Positions 27,378-35,058 of a stretch of 64,000 nt of DNA are shown here, in pieces. The position numbers and the translations under genes are program-made. The notes beneath the pieces are model-generated. The model was not told the origin of the DNA. It worked only from the letters and a program-made list of their open reading frames with translations, and searched no databases. How positions within the stretch are numbered: the first letter of the stretch is position 1; every line of letters begins with the position of its first letter. This DNA comes from Acidobacteriaceae bacterium. Its GTDB lineage: Bacteria > Acidobacteriota > Terriglobia > Terriglobales > Acidobacteriaceae. The stretch is from the NCBI GenBank assembly GCA_003151335.1, contig PLXE01000117.1:98064-162063 (forward strand). The letters run 5' to 3'.

Positions 27378-27719
27378 AACGTATTCTCGACAAGAATGGC
27401 CACAGAGTTTAGCGTTGTCCAGTCCTCGGGGGATAGAGTAGAAGCACTCTACAAGGGGGAGACCTGATCTTACCGCAATCGGGCCAGTTGTCAATAAAAT
27501 TTCCCATGAATTTGCGCAATAGCGCAAGAAAGTTACCTTTTTGGGAAACGATTCGCAGTTCATGGAGGCATTCTTCTTCTCTCGAACCGCAATAGATTGC
27601 AATATGAACTGCTCGGGTGACCTGTTCATTCTTGGATATGTATAAGAAAACGAAAGGTTTCATGGGTGCGAAGTTTGGCCGTTCAGGTGCGTACTAGTAC
27701 AAGATAACAGGAGATAGAC
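27378..27719. other. Divergent regulatory gap between kinase operon and PilZ gene
   Basis: 342 bases with no convincing gene. It holds a 16-bp near-palindrome at 27512-27527 (listed separately) and lower GC than the flanking genes, as expected for a promoter region serving both directions. The PilZ gene has its own ribosome site (aacaggaga, 27706-27714). Confidence 0.5.
27512..27527. promoter_or_regulatory. Palindrome in the divergent gap (possible operator/enhancer)
   Basis: TTGCGC-AATA-GCGCAA is a perfect 6-bp inverted repeat around a 4-base spacer, about 135 bases upstream of the kinase start and 190 bases upstream of the PilZ gene. Sites of this form and distance are typical enhancer sites of Fis-type sigma-54 activators, two of which are encoded nearby. 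The assignment is inference. Confidence 0.35.
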
Positions 27720-28109
27720 GTGCGTCGAACCGCATCCGTCGCCGAGCGCCGCGACTGGGACCGGCTGCCTATCTCAATCCCATTCTTTGTTCGCGGAAGC
27801 AACGCTGACGGCGAAGAGTTCTTGGAGTTCGCTACCGCCCTGAATCTGTCTGCAGGCGGCCTGCTACTGGCAGCCCGGCGTTACCTTGAGCCCGGCACCC
27901 ACATCTCCCTGGAAATTCCTGTCACTCTGCTGAACAAGGCTAACCTCCCACGGTCCGTGTCCCTGCTGCACGCTACCGTGCTACGCTGCACCCCCGACCG
28001 GCAATACTTCCTGCTCGGCCTGCAATTCGAAGAGCCTCTGCTGGACCAGCAGCCGGGGGTGGAGGCAGCCAAGTCCCGCTCCGCAGGGAAAGAGAGTTCC
28101 TCCAAGTGA
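27720..28109 (+). CDS. PilZ-domain protein (probable c-di-GMP effector)
   Basis: 129 residues, starting at a GTG with a good ribosome site. The N-terminal RRDWDRLPISIP gives the RxxxR arm of the PilZ c-di-GMP site, and ALNLSAGGLLLAARR gives the (D/N)xSxxG motif, with Asn in place of the first Asp. The rest is the PilZ beta-barrel, ending YFLLGLQFEEP. As a stand-alone PilZ protein next to an EPS operon it would be expected to bind c-di-GMP and modulate secretion or synthesis, but the partner is not known. It is divergent from the kinase-regulator pair and precedes the sigma-54 activator. Confidence 0.85.
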   Translation: MRRTASVAERRDWDRLPISIPFFVRGSNADGEEFLEFATALNLSAGGLLLAARRYLEPGTHISLEIPVTLLNKANLPRSVSLLHATVLRCTPDRQYFLLGLQFEEPLLDQQPGVEAAKSRSAGKESSSK

Positions 28110-28252
28110 AAATATTTTCACACTCTCGAGCGCAAGATATTTCTTTTTAGCCCCTTCTGAATTATTTTCGAGACAACTCCTGCATATATAAGTTAGAGTA
28201 AATAAACCATATTAAAGACAAAGTGCGCATTGTTTTGCGGTGTGCACGAGCT

Positions 28253-28268
28253 TGGCGCAAGAAATGCA
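28253..28268 (+). promoter_or_regulatory. Candidate sigma-54 promoter before the EPS operon
   Basis: TGGCGCAAGAAATGCA matches the -24/-12 pattern TGGCAC-N5-TTGCA, with GG and GC exactly ten bases apart and two or three mismatches elsewhere. The implied transcription start near 28279 lies just upstream of the sigma-54 activator start. GG-N10-GC occurs often by chance in GC-rich DNA, so the call rests on the extra TGGC and TGCA matches and on position. Confidence 0.5.
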
Positions 28269-28316
28269 ATTCATTGGTACGCCGATATCTTCTTATTTAT
28301 GACGCGAGGACACGTG

Positions 28317-29375
28317 ATGCCATTGCTGGCAGGCTCAAACAACGAAGGCGCGCTCACGGTCCAACAGCTTCCACCCGAACCAGTGATCTTTGGCCAGACA
28401 CCCGCGATGCGCGATGTCCGGCAAAAGCTGGAGCGAGTGGCTGGCGCCAATCTTTCCGTGCTGATCTCGGGCGAAAGCGGTACCGGGAAAGACATCATCG
28501 CCAGGCTCTTGCACCTGTATTCGCCGTGGGCGAATGGCCCTTTCGTCAAGGTGAATTGTCCGGCAATTCCGGGAACCTTGCTGGAAAGCGAACTGTTCGG
28601 TTACGAAAAAGGCGCCTTCACCGGGGCCTACAATCCCAAGCCTGGCCGGGTGGAAATGGCGCACCGGGGCACTCTGTTTCTGGACGAAATCGCGGAACTG
28701 GATGCGGTGTTGCAGGCCAAGCTTCTGCAACTGCTGCAAGACGGGCAGTTCAGCCGGATTGGCGCGCAGGAAGACAAGAAGGTCGAGGTGCGGGTGGTGT
28801 GCGCTACCAACCGGGAAATACACGAGGAGATCGAGCGTGGAAACTTCCGGCCCGACCTGTTTTACCGCATAGCCACCATGACGATTCATTTGCCGCCGCT
28901 GCGCGAGCGGGCCATCGATCTGCCGGTCATCAGCGATTACCTGCTGCAGTACTACAACGAGAAGCTCAATGGCCGGGTGATGATGGTGCGCCCCGCCCTG
29001 ATGGCCAAAATGCAGCGTTATTCATGGCCGGGCAACATCCGCCAACTGGAGAACTTGATCAAGCGCTACGTGGTCATGGGCACGGAAGATGTTATCTTAA
29101 GCGAATTGCTGCAGCCCAATGAGCGCGATGCGGTCACCACGCTGATGCTGGATGGACCGGTTTCACTCAAGAAGTTGACCCGGCAGACCGTCCGCAAATT
29201 GGAAGCGCGTATTATTCTTAATGCACTTCATGCTAATAACTGGAACCGAAAGAAGGCGGCGCGCTCGCTCGATATCAGCTATCGCGCCTTGCTCTACAAG
29301 CTCAAGGAAGTAGGGATCCCGCAACGGCGCTCCAGCTCCGCGAGCAAACACGAAGAGGATGATAAGGCCGAGTAA
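28317..29375 (+). CDS. Sigma-54-dependent activator without receiver domain
   Basis: 352 residues from the ATG at 28317, with gagga seven bases upstream; an ATG six codons earlier (28299) is possible. After a short N-terminal segment comes the AAA+ domain with Walker A GESGTGKD (about 52-59), GAFTGA (99-104) and Walker [10 protein letters not shown]. The C-terminal Fis-type HTH has [21 protein letters not shown], close to that of the response regulator at 25081-26475. Lacking a sensor domain, its activity is probably set by expression level or by a partner such as the PilZ protein or the response regulator. It is the first gene of the EPS operon: the export gene starts 19 bases later. Confidence 0.92.
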   Translation: MPLLAGSNNEGALTVQQLPPEPVIFGQTPAMRDVRQKLERVAGANLSVLISGESGTGKDIIARLLHLYSPWANGPFVKVNCPAIPGTLLESELFGYEKGAFTGAYNPKPGRVEMAHRGTLFLDEIAELDAVLQAKLLQLLQDGQFSRIGAQEDKKVEVRVVCATNREIHEEIERGNFRPDLFYRIATMTIHLPPLRERAIDLPVISDYLLQYYNEKLNGRVMMVRPALMAKMQRYSWPGNIRQLENLIKRYVVMGTEDVILSELLQPNERDAVTTLMLDGPVSLKKLTRQTVRKLEARIILNALHANNWNRKKAARSLDISYRALLYKLKEVGIPQRRSSSASKHEEDDKAE

Positions 29376-29394
29376 TCCGGACCGAGGTGGAGTC

Positions 29395-30111
29395 ATGCAT
29401 TCGCAAACACGGACATTCGCAAGTCGCGCAACCTTAACCATGATCTTGCTGGTTCTGCTGGCCGCCTGGGCACACACCGCGCCAGGGCAAAACCCGAGCA
29501 GTCCCGCCAGCCCAGATAAACCCGTGATCCCGGCCAGCAACGCGGAGCCTCCCAAGGACGTGGCCAAGGCCGCGCAACCTGCGGCCGCCGACACGCTTCC
29601 CCCACGGGTTGCACAAGTCCGGCCCGACAGCTACATCATCGGCTCCGATGATACGTTGTCAATCAATGTCTGGAAAGAGCCCGAGATATCGAAGACGGTC
29701 CCGGTTCGACCCGACGGAATGATCTCGCTGCCGTTGTTGGGGGAGATCAAGGCGAAAGGGTTGACTCCGGTACAACTGGAAGACCAGATCAGCGATTCAC
29801 TGAAGAAGATTATGTCCGATCCGCAGGTGACCGTGATTGTCACGGCGGTAAATAGCCTGACCTTTAACGTCATGGGCCAGGTTAACCGGCCGGGATACTT
29901 CCCGATCACTCGCCCCCTCACGGTGCTGGATGCCATAGCGCTCTGCGGCGGCTTTAGGGATTTCGCCAAGCAGAAGAAGATCTACGTGCTTCGTACTGGC
30001 CCCGATGGGAAGCAGGAACAGCACAAGTTCAACTACAAAGAGGTCATTAAAGGCAAGAATATGGCTCAGAACATCGAGCTTCGCCCGCACGACACCTTGG
30101 TCGTCCCGTGA
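29395..30111 (+). CDS. Polysaccharide export protein (Wza/SLBB family)
   Basis: 238 residues from the ATG at 29395 (gaggtggag upstream). A signal peptide covers about residues 12-32 and is followed by a Pro/Ala/Ser-rich linker. No lipobox Cys is present, unlike Wza. The poly-export domain begins at SYIIGSDDTLSINVWKEPEI (in part: SDDTLSINVWKEPE), followed by LPLLGEIKAKGLTP and an SLBB domain (VMGQVNRPGYFPIT to PHDTLVVP). Such proteins form the periplasmic/outer-membrane conduit for exopolysaccharide. The layout matches the export protein of exosortase-associated EPS loci. It is the second gene of the operon. Confidence 0.92.
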   Translation: MHSQTRTFASRATLTMILLVLLAAWAHTAPGQNPSSPASPDKPVIPASNAEPPKDVAKAAQPAAADTLPPRVAQVRPDSYIIGSDDTLSINVWKEPEISKTVPVRPDGMISLPLLGEIKAKGLTPVQLEDQISDSLKKIMSDPQVTVIVTAVNSLTFNVMGQVNRPGYFPITRPLTVLDAIALCGGFRDFAKQKKIYVLRTGPDGKQEQHKFNYKEVIKGKNMAQNIELRPHDTLVVP

Positions 30112-30142
30112 GCGCGAAAAACGCGAAAAAGAGGAGGAGGCT

Positions 30143-31576
30143 ATGAAACGTCAACTCGGTCTGTCTCTGGTGGTTTTGGCAGTCCTAGCAGTGGCGCCGG
30201 CCTGGTCGCAAAGTGGTAGCGACCCGTCCCAGAGCGGTTCTACGGACCAGTCACAAAGCGGCTCTACGGACCAGTCGCAGAATGGTTCTACGGACCAGTC
30301 GCAGCAGTCATCCACTGGCCCCCAAGTGGCTTACACTCATCCCGAACAGCTGCCTCCGTTAACGTTGCTGAACGAAGTCACGGCGAACACCGGCATTAGG
30401 CTCAATATGACGACTGGACTGATGACCAGTTACAACTCTTATGCCGGCTCGTCCGGTAGTTACTGGCAGACCATGGGCTCGTTTACAGGCGGCGTCCACA
30501 TAACGCAGATTCGTCCCACCTTGATGTGGGATGTTATGTACAATGGCGGAACTACGCTAAGTGCCCTGTCGACGACGGGTGCTTCTACTTACACATCACT
30601 GAATCAGGACGGGGGCGCCAGAATCCTCTGGCAATTTGCCAAGCGCTGGCAGTTGGCGGTGAACGATAACTACATTTCCACCAACGACCCGTTCACCCCA
30701 TACTTGACCATTGAAGGTGTGCCCACTTTTAACAACCCCAATCCCGTCATCTACATACCTCTGGCCATCACCGAAGCGAACGTGGGTTCGGTTAATCTGA
30801 CCTATCAGATGGGCCCGCACGATAGCCTTAATTTTACGGGGGGGGAAAGCTTTCAACACTGGTTCAACAGTAACTTGTCGGCCAACAACTCGTACACGTA
30901 CTCGGGTGGGAGCAACTATCAACACGACTTCTCGGCCAGGCTCTCCGCTGGCGGCGGCTATAGCTTCACCGCTCTGGATTTCGGACATGGTTTAGCGCGC
31001 TCCGGAATTCAGGCGGTGTATGGGTTCGCCAGCTATCGTTTGAGCCCGACCATGAGCATTAGCGGGTTTGCAGGTCCGGAGTACACGGCCAGCAAGGATA
31101 TTGTTCCAACCTTCTGTTTTCCGGGTTATGGCTGCTTCGGTTATCACGCCGTGCACCAAGCCCAGTGGGCCGCAGCAGAAGGAGCGACTTTCGGCTGGAC
31201 GCGGACGCGCAACGCGGTGCGCGTCGGATTCCGGCATCAAAATTCAGATGGCGGTGGTCTCCTCGGCACGGTACGGCTCTACCAGCTTACCGCCAGTTAC
31301 CGGCGGGCACTGACCCAGCGCTGGAATTTCTCTGCCGGCATTTCGTACAACGACAGCCTGTCCATAGCATCGCAATACCACACCAACCAATTTCTTAAAA
31401 TGACGCAAGGCATGGTGAGCTTGGGTCGGAACATCTCTCAGTCGTGGAATGCAACTATGTATTACGCTGTGATTCGCGAGAGTCAGAATTACTACACACC
31501 CCAGCCATCAACTCTGGGCACGAATGGCGTCGGAATTAGGCTCCGGTACTCCTGGGGCCACTCACTTGGAAGGTGA
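30143..31576 (+). CDS. Outer-membrane beta-barrel protein of the EPS operon
   Basis: 477 residues from the ATG at 30143, with a strong site (gaggaggagg) just upstream. A signal peptide ends at about residue 23 (PAWSQ). Then a low-complexity Ser/Gln/Thr/Asp region is built from an 8-residue unit, GSTDQSQ(S/N/Q), in three copies. From about residue 80 the sequence alternates aromatic and polar residues (for example YRRALTQRWNFSAGISYND, in part) up to a final GHSLGR. This fits a 16- to 20-strand outer-membrane barrel and matches the position of the barrel protein in exosortase-type EPS loci. It may be the outer-membrane exit for the polymer, but that is inferred. Confidence 0.75.
   Translation: MKRQLGLSLVVLAVLAVAPAWSQSGSDPSQSGSTDQSQSGSTDQSQNGSTDQSQQSSTGPQVAYTHPEQLPPLTLLNEVTANTGIRLNMTTGLMTSYNSYAGSSGSYWQTMGSFTGGVHITQIRPTLMWDVMYNGGTTLSALSTTGASTYTSLNQDGGARILWQFAKRWQLAVNDNYISTNDPFTPYLTIEGVPTFNNPNPVIYIPLAITEANVGSVNLTYQMGPHDSLNFTGGESFQHWFNSNLSANNSYTYSGGSNYQHDFSARLSAGGGYSFTALDFGHGLARSGIQAVYGFASYRLSPTMSISGFAGPEYTASKDIVPTFCFPGYGCFGYHAVHQAQWAAAEGATFGWTRTRNAVRVGFRHQNSDGGGLLGTVRLYQLTASYRRALTQRWNFSAGISYNDSLSIASQYHTNQFLKMTQGMVSLGRNISQSWNATMYYAVIRESQNYYTPQPSTLGTNGVGIRLRYSWGHSLGR
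30236..30307 (+). repeat. 24-bp tandem repeat x3 in EPS barrel gene
   Basis: Three tandem units of 24 bases (30236-30259, 30260-30283, 30284-30307), with a few substitutions between units, encode GSTDQSQ plus one variable residue. The repeat lies in the linker after the signal peptide and keeps frame with any copy-number change. Confidence 0.9.
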
Positions 31577-31579
31577 TTC

Positions 31580-33142
31580 ATGATGGAAGAACTTGATGAT
31601 CAGAAGTCAATGCAGGGTGTCGAGGAATACTGGGCGATAGTGGGCCGCCGCAAGTGGTGGATTCTGGGACCGCTCTTCTTCGGATGGCTCCTTGTGTTTG
31701 CGTCAATTTGGGTCATTCCCGCCAGGTACACCTCGGAAAGCGTGGTGCTGATTGAGCCCCCCAAAGTCCCGAGTTCTCTGGTGGCGCCAAACGTTCAAGT
31801 CGACCTGGCGGACCGGGTACAGAGTGAGAGCCAGCAGGTGCTGAGCCGCACCCGCCTGCTCGACCTCATCACGAAATTTAAACTCTACCCGAGCTATGCC
31901 AATTCGCCTGACGACCAGGTAGAAAAGATGCGCGACGATGTTAAGTTCGAGTTGATCCAAGCTCCGGCGGCCAACGGAAACCAGGAACTGGTCGCGTTCA
32001 AGTTGGCCTATAAGGGCGCCGACCCGGCGAAGGCCCAACAGGTGAACGCCGCCTTGACCTCGTTCTTCGTTGACGAGAACGTGCGGGCCAGCCAGGAGCA
32101 GTCGGAAGCAACCACCCATTTCCTGGATTCGCAAGTGCGGGCGCTGGGGCAGTCGCTGGCCACCGAGGAGGCCAAGGTGCGCGCCTATGAGGCCCAGCAC
32201 GATGGATCATTGCCTCAGCAATTGCAAAGCAATCTCCAGATCCTCAACGGCATTCAATCGCAGTTACAGGCCGCGCACTCCGCCCATGAGAGGGCCTTGC
32301 AGCAGCAGACTTATCTGAACTCGGCGCAGAAACAATACGAAGCTATGGGCGATTCGGCAGAGGTGCCCAGCAGCCTCGAGAACCAACTGGAAGGCGCGCG
32401 CGCCCAATTGGCGGACCTGCAGGCCCGCTACACCGACGACCATCCCGATATCAGGAAACTGAAGGAAACCATCGCTGGTCTGGAGAAACTGAAGAAGGAA
32501 CTGGGAGCCGAGGCCAAGGAGAAACTCGAGACCAATAACGCCAGTGAGGCCCAGGTGAAGGCCATGACGCCGCGGCTGCAACTGCAGAACCAAATCAAGA
32601 TGAACAAGATGGAGATCCAAACTTCCGCCGAGCAAATCCAGCGTCTCGAACAGGCTGGTCAGATGTATCAGGCCCGCCTGAATGGGACCCCGGCCGTGGA
32701 AGCGGAGATGACCGACATGTTGCGCGATTTTGGCAATATGAAAAAGGAATATCTCGAACTGCTTTCCAAGACGCAGAACTCAGCGCTGGCCACCAGTCTG
32801 GAGAGGCAGCAACAGGGCGCACAGTTCCACGTCATCGATCCGCCCGGTTTGCCGGACAAGCCTACCTTTCCCGATCGATTCAAGTTTTCGCTGGCGGCAG
32901 TCGGCTTCGGCTTGGTGCTTGCGGTGCTGTTCGGATTTGGCTCGGAGGTCCTCGATGATCGTATCCGCTCCGAACAGGCCCTCAACGAAGCTGTCAGTTT
33001 GCCGATCTTGGTAGATATTCCGGCCCTGTCAACGCCAGCGGAAATTCGTGCTGCTCGCTGGAAGCCGTGGCTGGCGGTGGCGGCCACCGTGGTGGTGGTC
33101 ATCCTGCTTCCCTCGGGCGTGGCTTACGCCTATTTTTGGTGA
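31580..33142 (+). CDS. Wzz/GumC-type chain-length determinant protein
   Basis: 520 residues. A first membrane helix (about 28-48; ILGPLFFGWLLVFASIWVI) is followed by a Wzz domain with the usual Val-Leu-Ile-Glu-Pro-Pro start. A long periplasmic coiled coil (about 190-400) includes ARYTDDHPDIRKLKETIAGL (split), the conserved DHPDI motif of GumC-type proteins. A second helix near 435-455 is followed by a short cytoplasmic segment and a third helix at the C terminus. There is no fused kinase domain; the BY-kinase is a separate gene downstream. It should set polymer length and couple synthesis to export. It starts three bases after the barrel gene. Confidence 0.92.
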   Translation: MMEELDDQKSMQGVEEYWAIVGRRKWWILGPLFFGWLLVFASIWVIPARYTSESVVLIEPPKVPSSLVAPNVQVDLADRVQSESQQVLSRTRLLDLITKFKLYPSYANSPDDQVEKMRDDVKFELIQAPAANGNQELVAFKLAYKGADPAKAQQVNAALTSFFVDENVRASQEQSEATTHFLDSQVRALGQSLATEEAKVRAYEAQHDGSLPQQLQSNLQILNGIQSQLQAAHSAHERALQQQTYLNSAQKQYEAMGDSAEVPSSLENQLEGARAQLADLQARYTDDHPDIRKLKETIAGLEKLKKELGAEAKEKLETNNASEAQVKAMTPRLQLQNQIKMNKMEIQTSAEQIQRLEQAGQMYQARLNGTPAVEAEMTDMLRDFGNMKKEYLELLSKTQNSALATSLERQQQGAQFHVIDPPGLPDKPTFPDRFKFSLAAVGFGLVLAVLFGFGSEVLDDRIRSEQALNEAVSLPILVDIPALSTPAEIRAARWKPWLAVAATVVVVILLPSGVAYAYFW

Positions 33143-33148
33143 TCATGC

Positions 33149-34117
33149 ATGTATAAACAATTCTTCGGGTTGACGCGCAATCCCTTTGAGATTAGCCCCG
33201 ACCCGTTCTTTTACCATCCAACGCCGCGTCACAATGAAGCCCTGGCCAACCTGCACTATGGCGTAGGCCGTAGAAAGGGCTTCATCGTGATCACCGGTGA
33301 GGTGGGCACGGGCAAGACCTTGCTGGTGCGTTGCCTGCTCACCGAACTGCGCAAGAACAACATCGCTTTCGGCTACGTCTTCAATCCCTTGCTGCCGGTG
33401 GTGGAGTTTTTCCAGTACATCATGGCCGACCTGGGGCTGCCCTACGCCGGGCGCACCAAGACGGAGATGCTGCTGGACCTGAACCGTTACCTCATCCAGC
33501 GCCACGCCCGCGGCCTGATCACGGCCCTGGTGGTCGATGAGGCGCAGGCTTTGCGGCACGAACTGCTGGAGGAGATCCGGCTGTTGACCAATCTGGAAAC
33601 GTCGCAGCAGAAGTTGTTGCAGATCGTTCTCCTGGGTCAGCCGGAGCTGGAGATGATGCTGGACTCTCCCGAGCTGCGTCAACTGAAGCAGCGGGTCTCG
33701 CTGCGCTGTCAACTGCAGCCGCTGGACGAAGCCCAGACCTGCGCCTATGTGCTGTCCCGCCTGGAGCGTGCCGGCGGGCAGGCGGAGCCGCCGATTTTCG
33801 CCGACGAAGCCTTGCGCAAGCTCTATGAGTATTCCGGCGGGATTCCGCGCATCATCAACAATCTTTGTGAGAACTCCATGGTGAACGCCTTTGCCCGTGA
33901 ACAGCGGACGGTGACTCCCGAGATGATCACGGAAGTGGCCGCGGATTTCCGTCTGACGGGCCCGTCCCTGCCGGAAGAGGTCCCGCTGCCCGTGGCCGCG
34001 CCCGAGGAGAACGGCGAGAGCTTGTTGCGCTCGTTGTTCCGTCTGCTGCGCACCATGGACCACCAGACGTTAGAAACTGAAAAAGCCATACCCACCACTG
34101 TCGGGAGGAGAATTTAG
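33149..34117 (+). CDS. ExeA/GspA-like AAA ATPase of the EPS operon
   Basis: 322 residues. The N terminus YKQFFGLTRNPFEISPDPFF is the opening of the ExeA/GspA-type ATPases. Walker A is GEVGTGKT (about 50-57) and Walker B is ALVVDEAQAL (about 126-135), followed by LRLLTNLETSQQKLLQIVLLGQPEL (in part, LLGQPEL). The C-terminal segment is acidic and Pro-rich and lacks the peptidoglycan-binding domain of ExeA. Such ATPases are regular members of exosortase-associated EPS loci. It is expected at the inner face of the membrane, powering or regulating export; the exact role is not established. Six bases separate it from wzz. Confidence 0.9.
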   Translation: MYKQFFGLTRNPFEISPDPFFYHPTPRHNEALANLHYGVGRRKGFIVITGEVGTGKTLLVRCLLTELRKNNIAFGYVFNPLLPVVEFFQYIMADLGLPYAGRTKTEMLLDLNRYLIQRHARGLITALVVDEAQALRHELLEEIRLLTNLETSQQKLLQIVLLGQPELEMMLDSPELRQLKQRVSLRCQLQPLDEAQTCAYVLSRLERAGGQAEPPIFADEALRKLYEYSGGIPRIINNLCENSMVNAFAREQRTVTPEMITEVAADFRLTGPSLPEEVPLPVAAPEENGESLLRSLFRLLRTMDHQTLETEKAIPTTVGRRI

Positions 34118-34119
34118 TC

Positions 34120-35058
34120 ATGAGTCGAGTGTACGAAGCGTTACAGAAGTCCCAGGGTGAAAAGCCGAGTGCCTCGCCCTTGGTTTCAGGCGGACCAGAA
34201 GCGGCGCCTGGCGAAGCCACTGCCGTTGCCGTTGCGGCTGGCGTCCCCCTGGGCACACCCACGGATGCGAACTGGCTGAAGGTCCCTGCCGACCGCGTCC
34301 TGCACCCCACGCCCACTCCCGAGCAGCGCCTGGTAGCGCTGGCGGAGCCGAATAGTCAGGGAGCGGAGATGTTCCGGGTGCTGGCGACCCGTCTGGCGCA
34401 CATGCAGAACAAGCGGCGGCTGCAGAAGCTGCTGATCACCAGTTCGGTGGGCGACGAGGGCAAGTCGGTGGTGGCGGTCAACCTGGCTCTGACCTTGGCG
34501 CGGCGGCACAATGCGCGCACCCTGCTGATCGAAGCCGATCTCCGCCGGCCCAGCGCCAGTAATTTGCTGACCAGTTCGCCCTTGCGCGGCATTTCGGATT
34601 GGGATGCGGGCAAACTCTCGCTCGAAGATTCGCTGTACCAAATCAGCGACCTGCCGTTGTGGATCCTCTCGGCCGGCCACGGCATGGAGGAACCGCTGCC
34701 GCTTCTGGAATCGGACCGTTTCGCCAAGATGTTGGACACCATCTCGTCGAGCTTCGACTGGGTGCTACTCGATGCCACACCCATGTTGCCCATGGCCGAT
34801 GCTACCTCGCTTTCGCGCCTCTGTGATGGCGTGCTGGTGGTGGTGCGCGAAGGGTTTACCCGGCGTAAGGTCCTGGATAAGGCGCTGGAATCGATCGAGA
34901 AGTCCAAACTGCTGGGCGTGGTCTTCAACCAAGCCTCCATGTTGAACATCGATTACGACCGCTACTACGGCGGCAACCACTCATCCGGAAAGTCAAAGAA
35001 GGAAGCTAAGAAACAACCCAATAAGGAAGCGGACAAAGTAACAGCGGCGACGGCATGA
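34120..35058 (+). CDS. Bacterial tyrosine kinase of the CpsD/CapB type
   Basis: 312 residues. The N-terminal 80 residues are Pro/Ala-rich. The ATPase core has a variant Walker A (SSVGDEGKSVV, about 109-119), Walker A' LIEADLRRPS and Walker B WVLLDATPM. The C-terminal segment is Lys-rich with a small Tyr cluster, YDRYYGG (Tyr 279, 282, 283), the expected autophosphorylation site, shorter than in E. coli Wzc. It works with the separate Wzz protein (wzz at 31580), which supplies the activating membrane helix. Start two bases after the ATPase stop; its own stop overlaps the next start by four bases. Confidence 0.92.
   Translation: MSRVYEALQKSQGEKPSASPLVSGGPEAAPGEATAVAVAAGVPLGTPTDANWLKVPADRVLHPTPTPEQRLVALAEPNSQGAEMFRVLATRLAHMQNKRRLQKLLITSSVGDEGKSVVAVNLALTLARRHNARTLLIEADLRRPSASNLLTSSPLRGISDWDAGKLSLEDSLYQISDLPLWILSAGHGMEEPLPLLESDRFAKMLDTISSSFDWVLLDATPMLPMADATSLSRLCDGVLVVVREGFTRRKVLDKALESIEKSKLLGVVFNQASMLNIDYDRYYGGNHSSGKSKKEAKKQPNKEADKVTAATA

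Noticed and set aside
33143-34063. 306-codon minus-strand frame opposite the ExeA-like ATPase.
   Set aside because: Antisense shadow; the + strand frame has intact Walker motifs and operon spacing.
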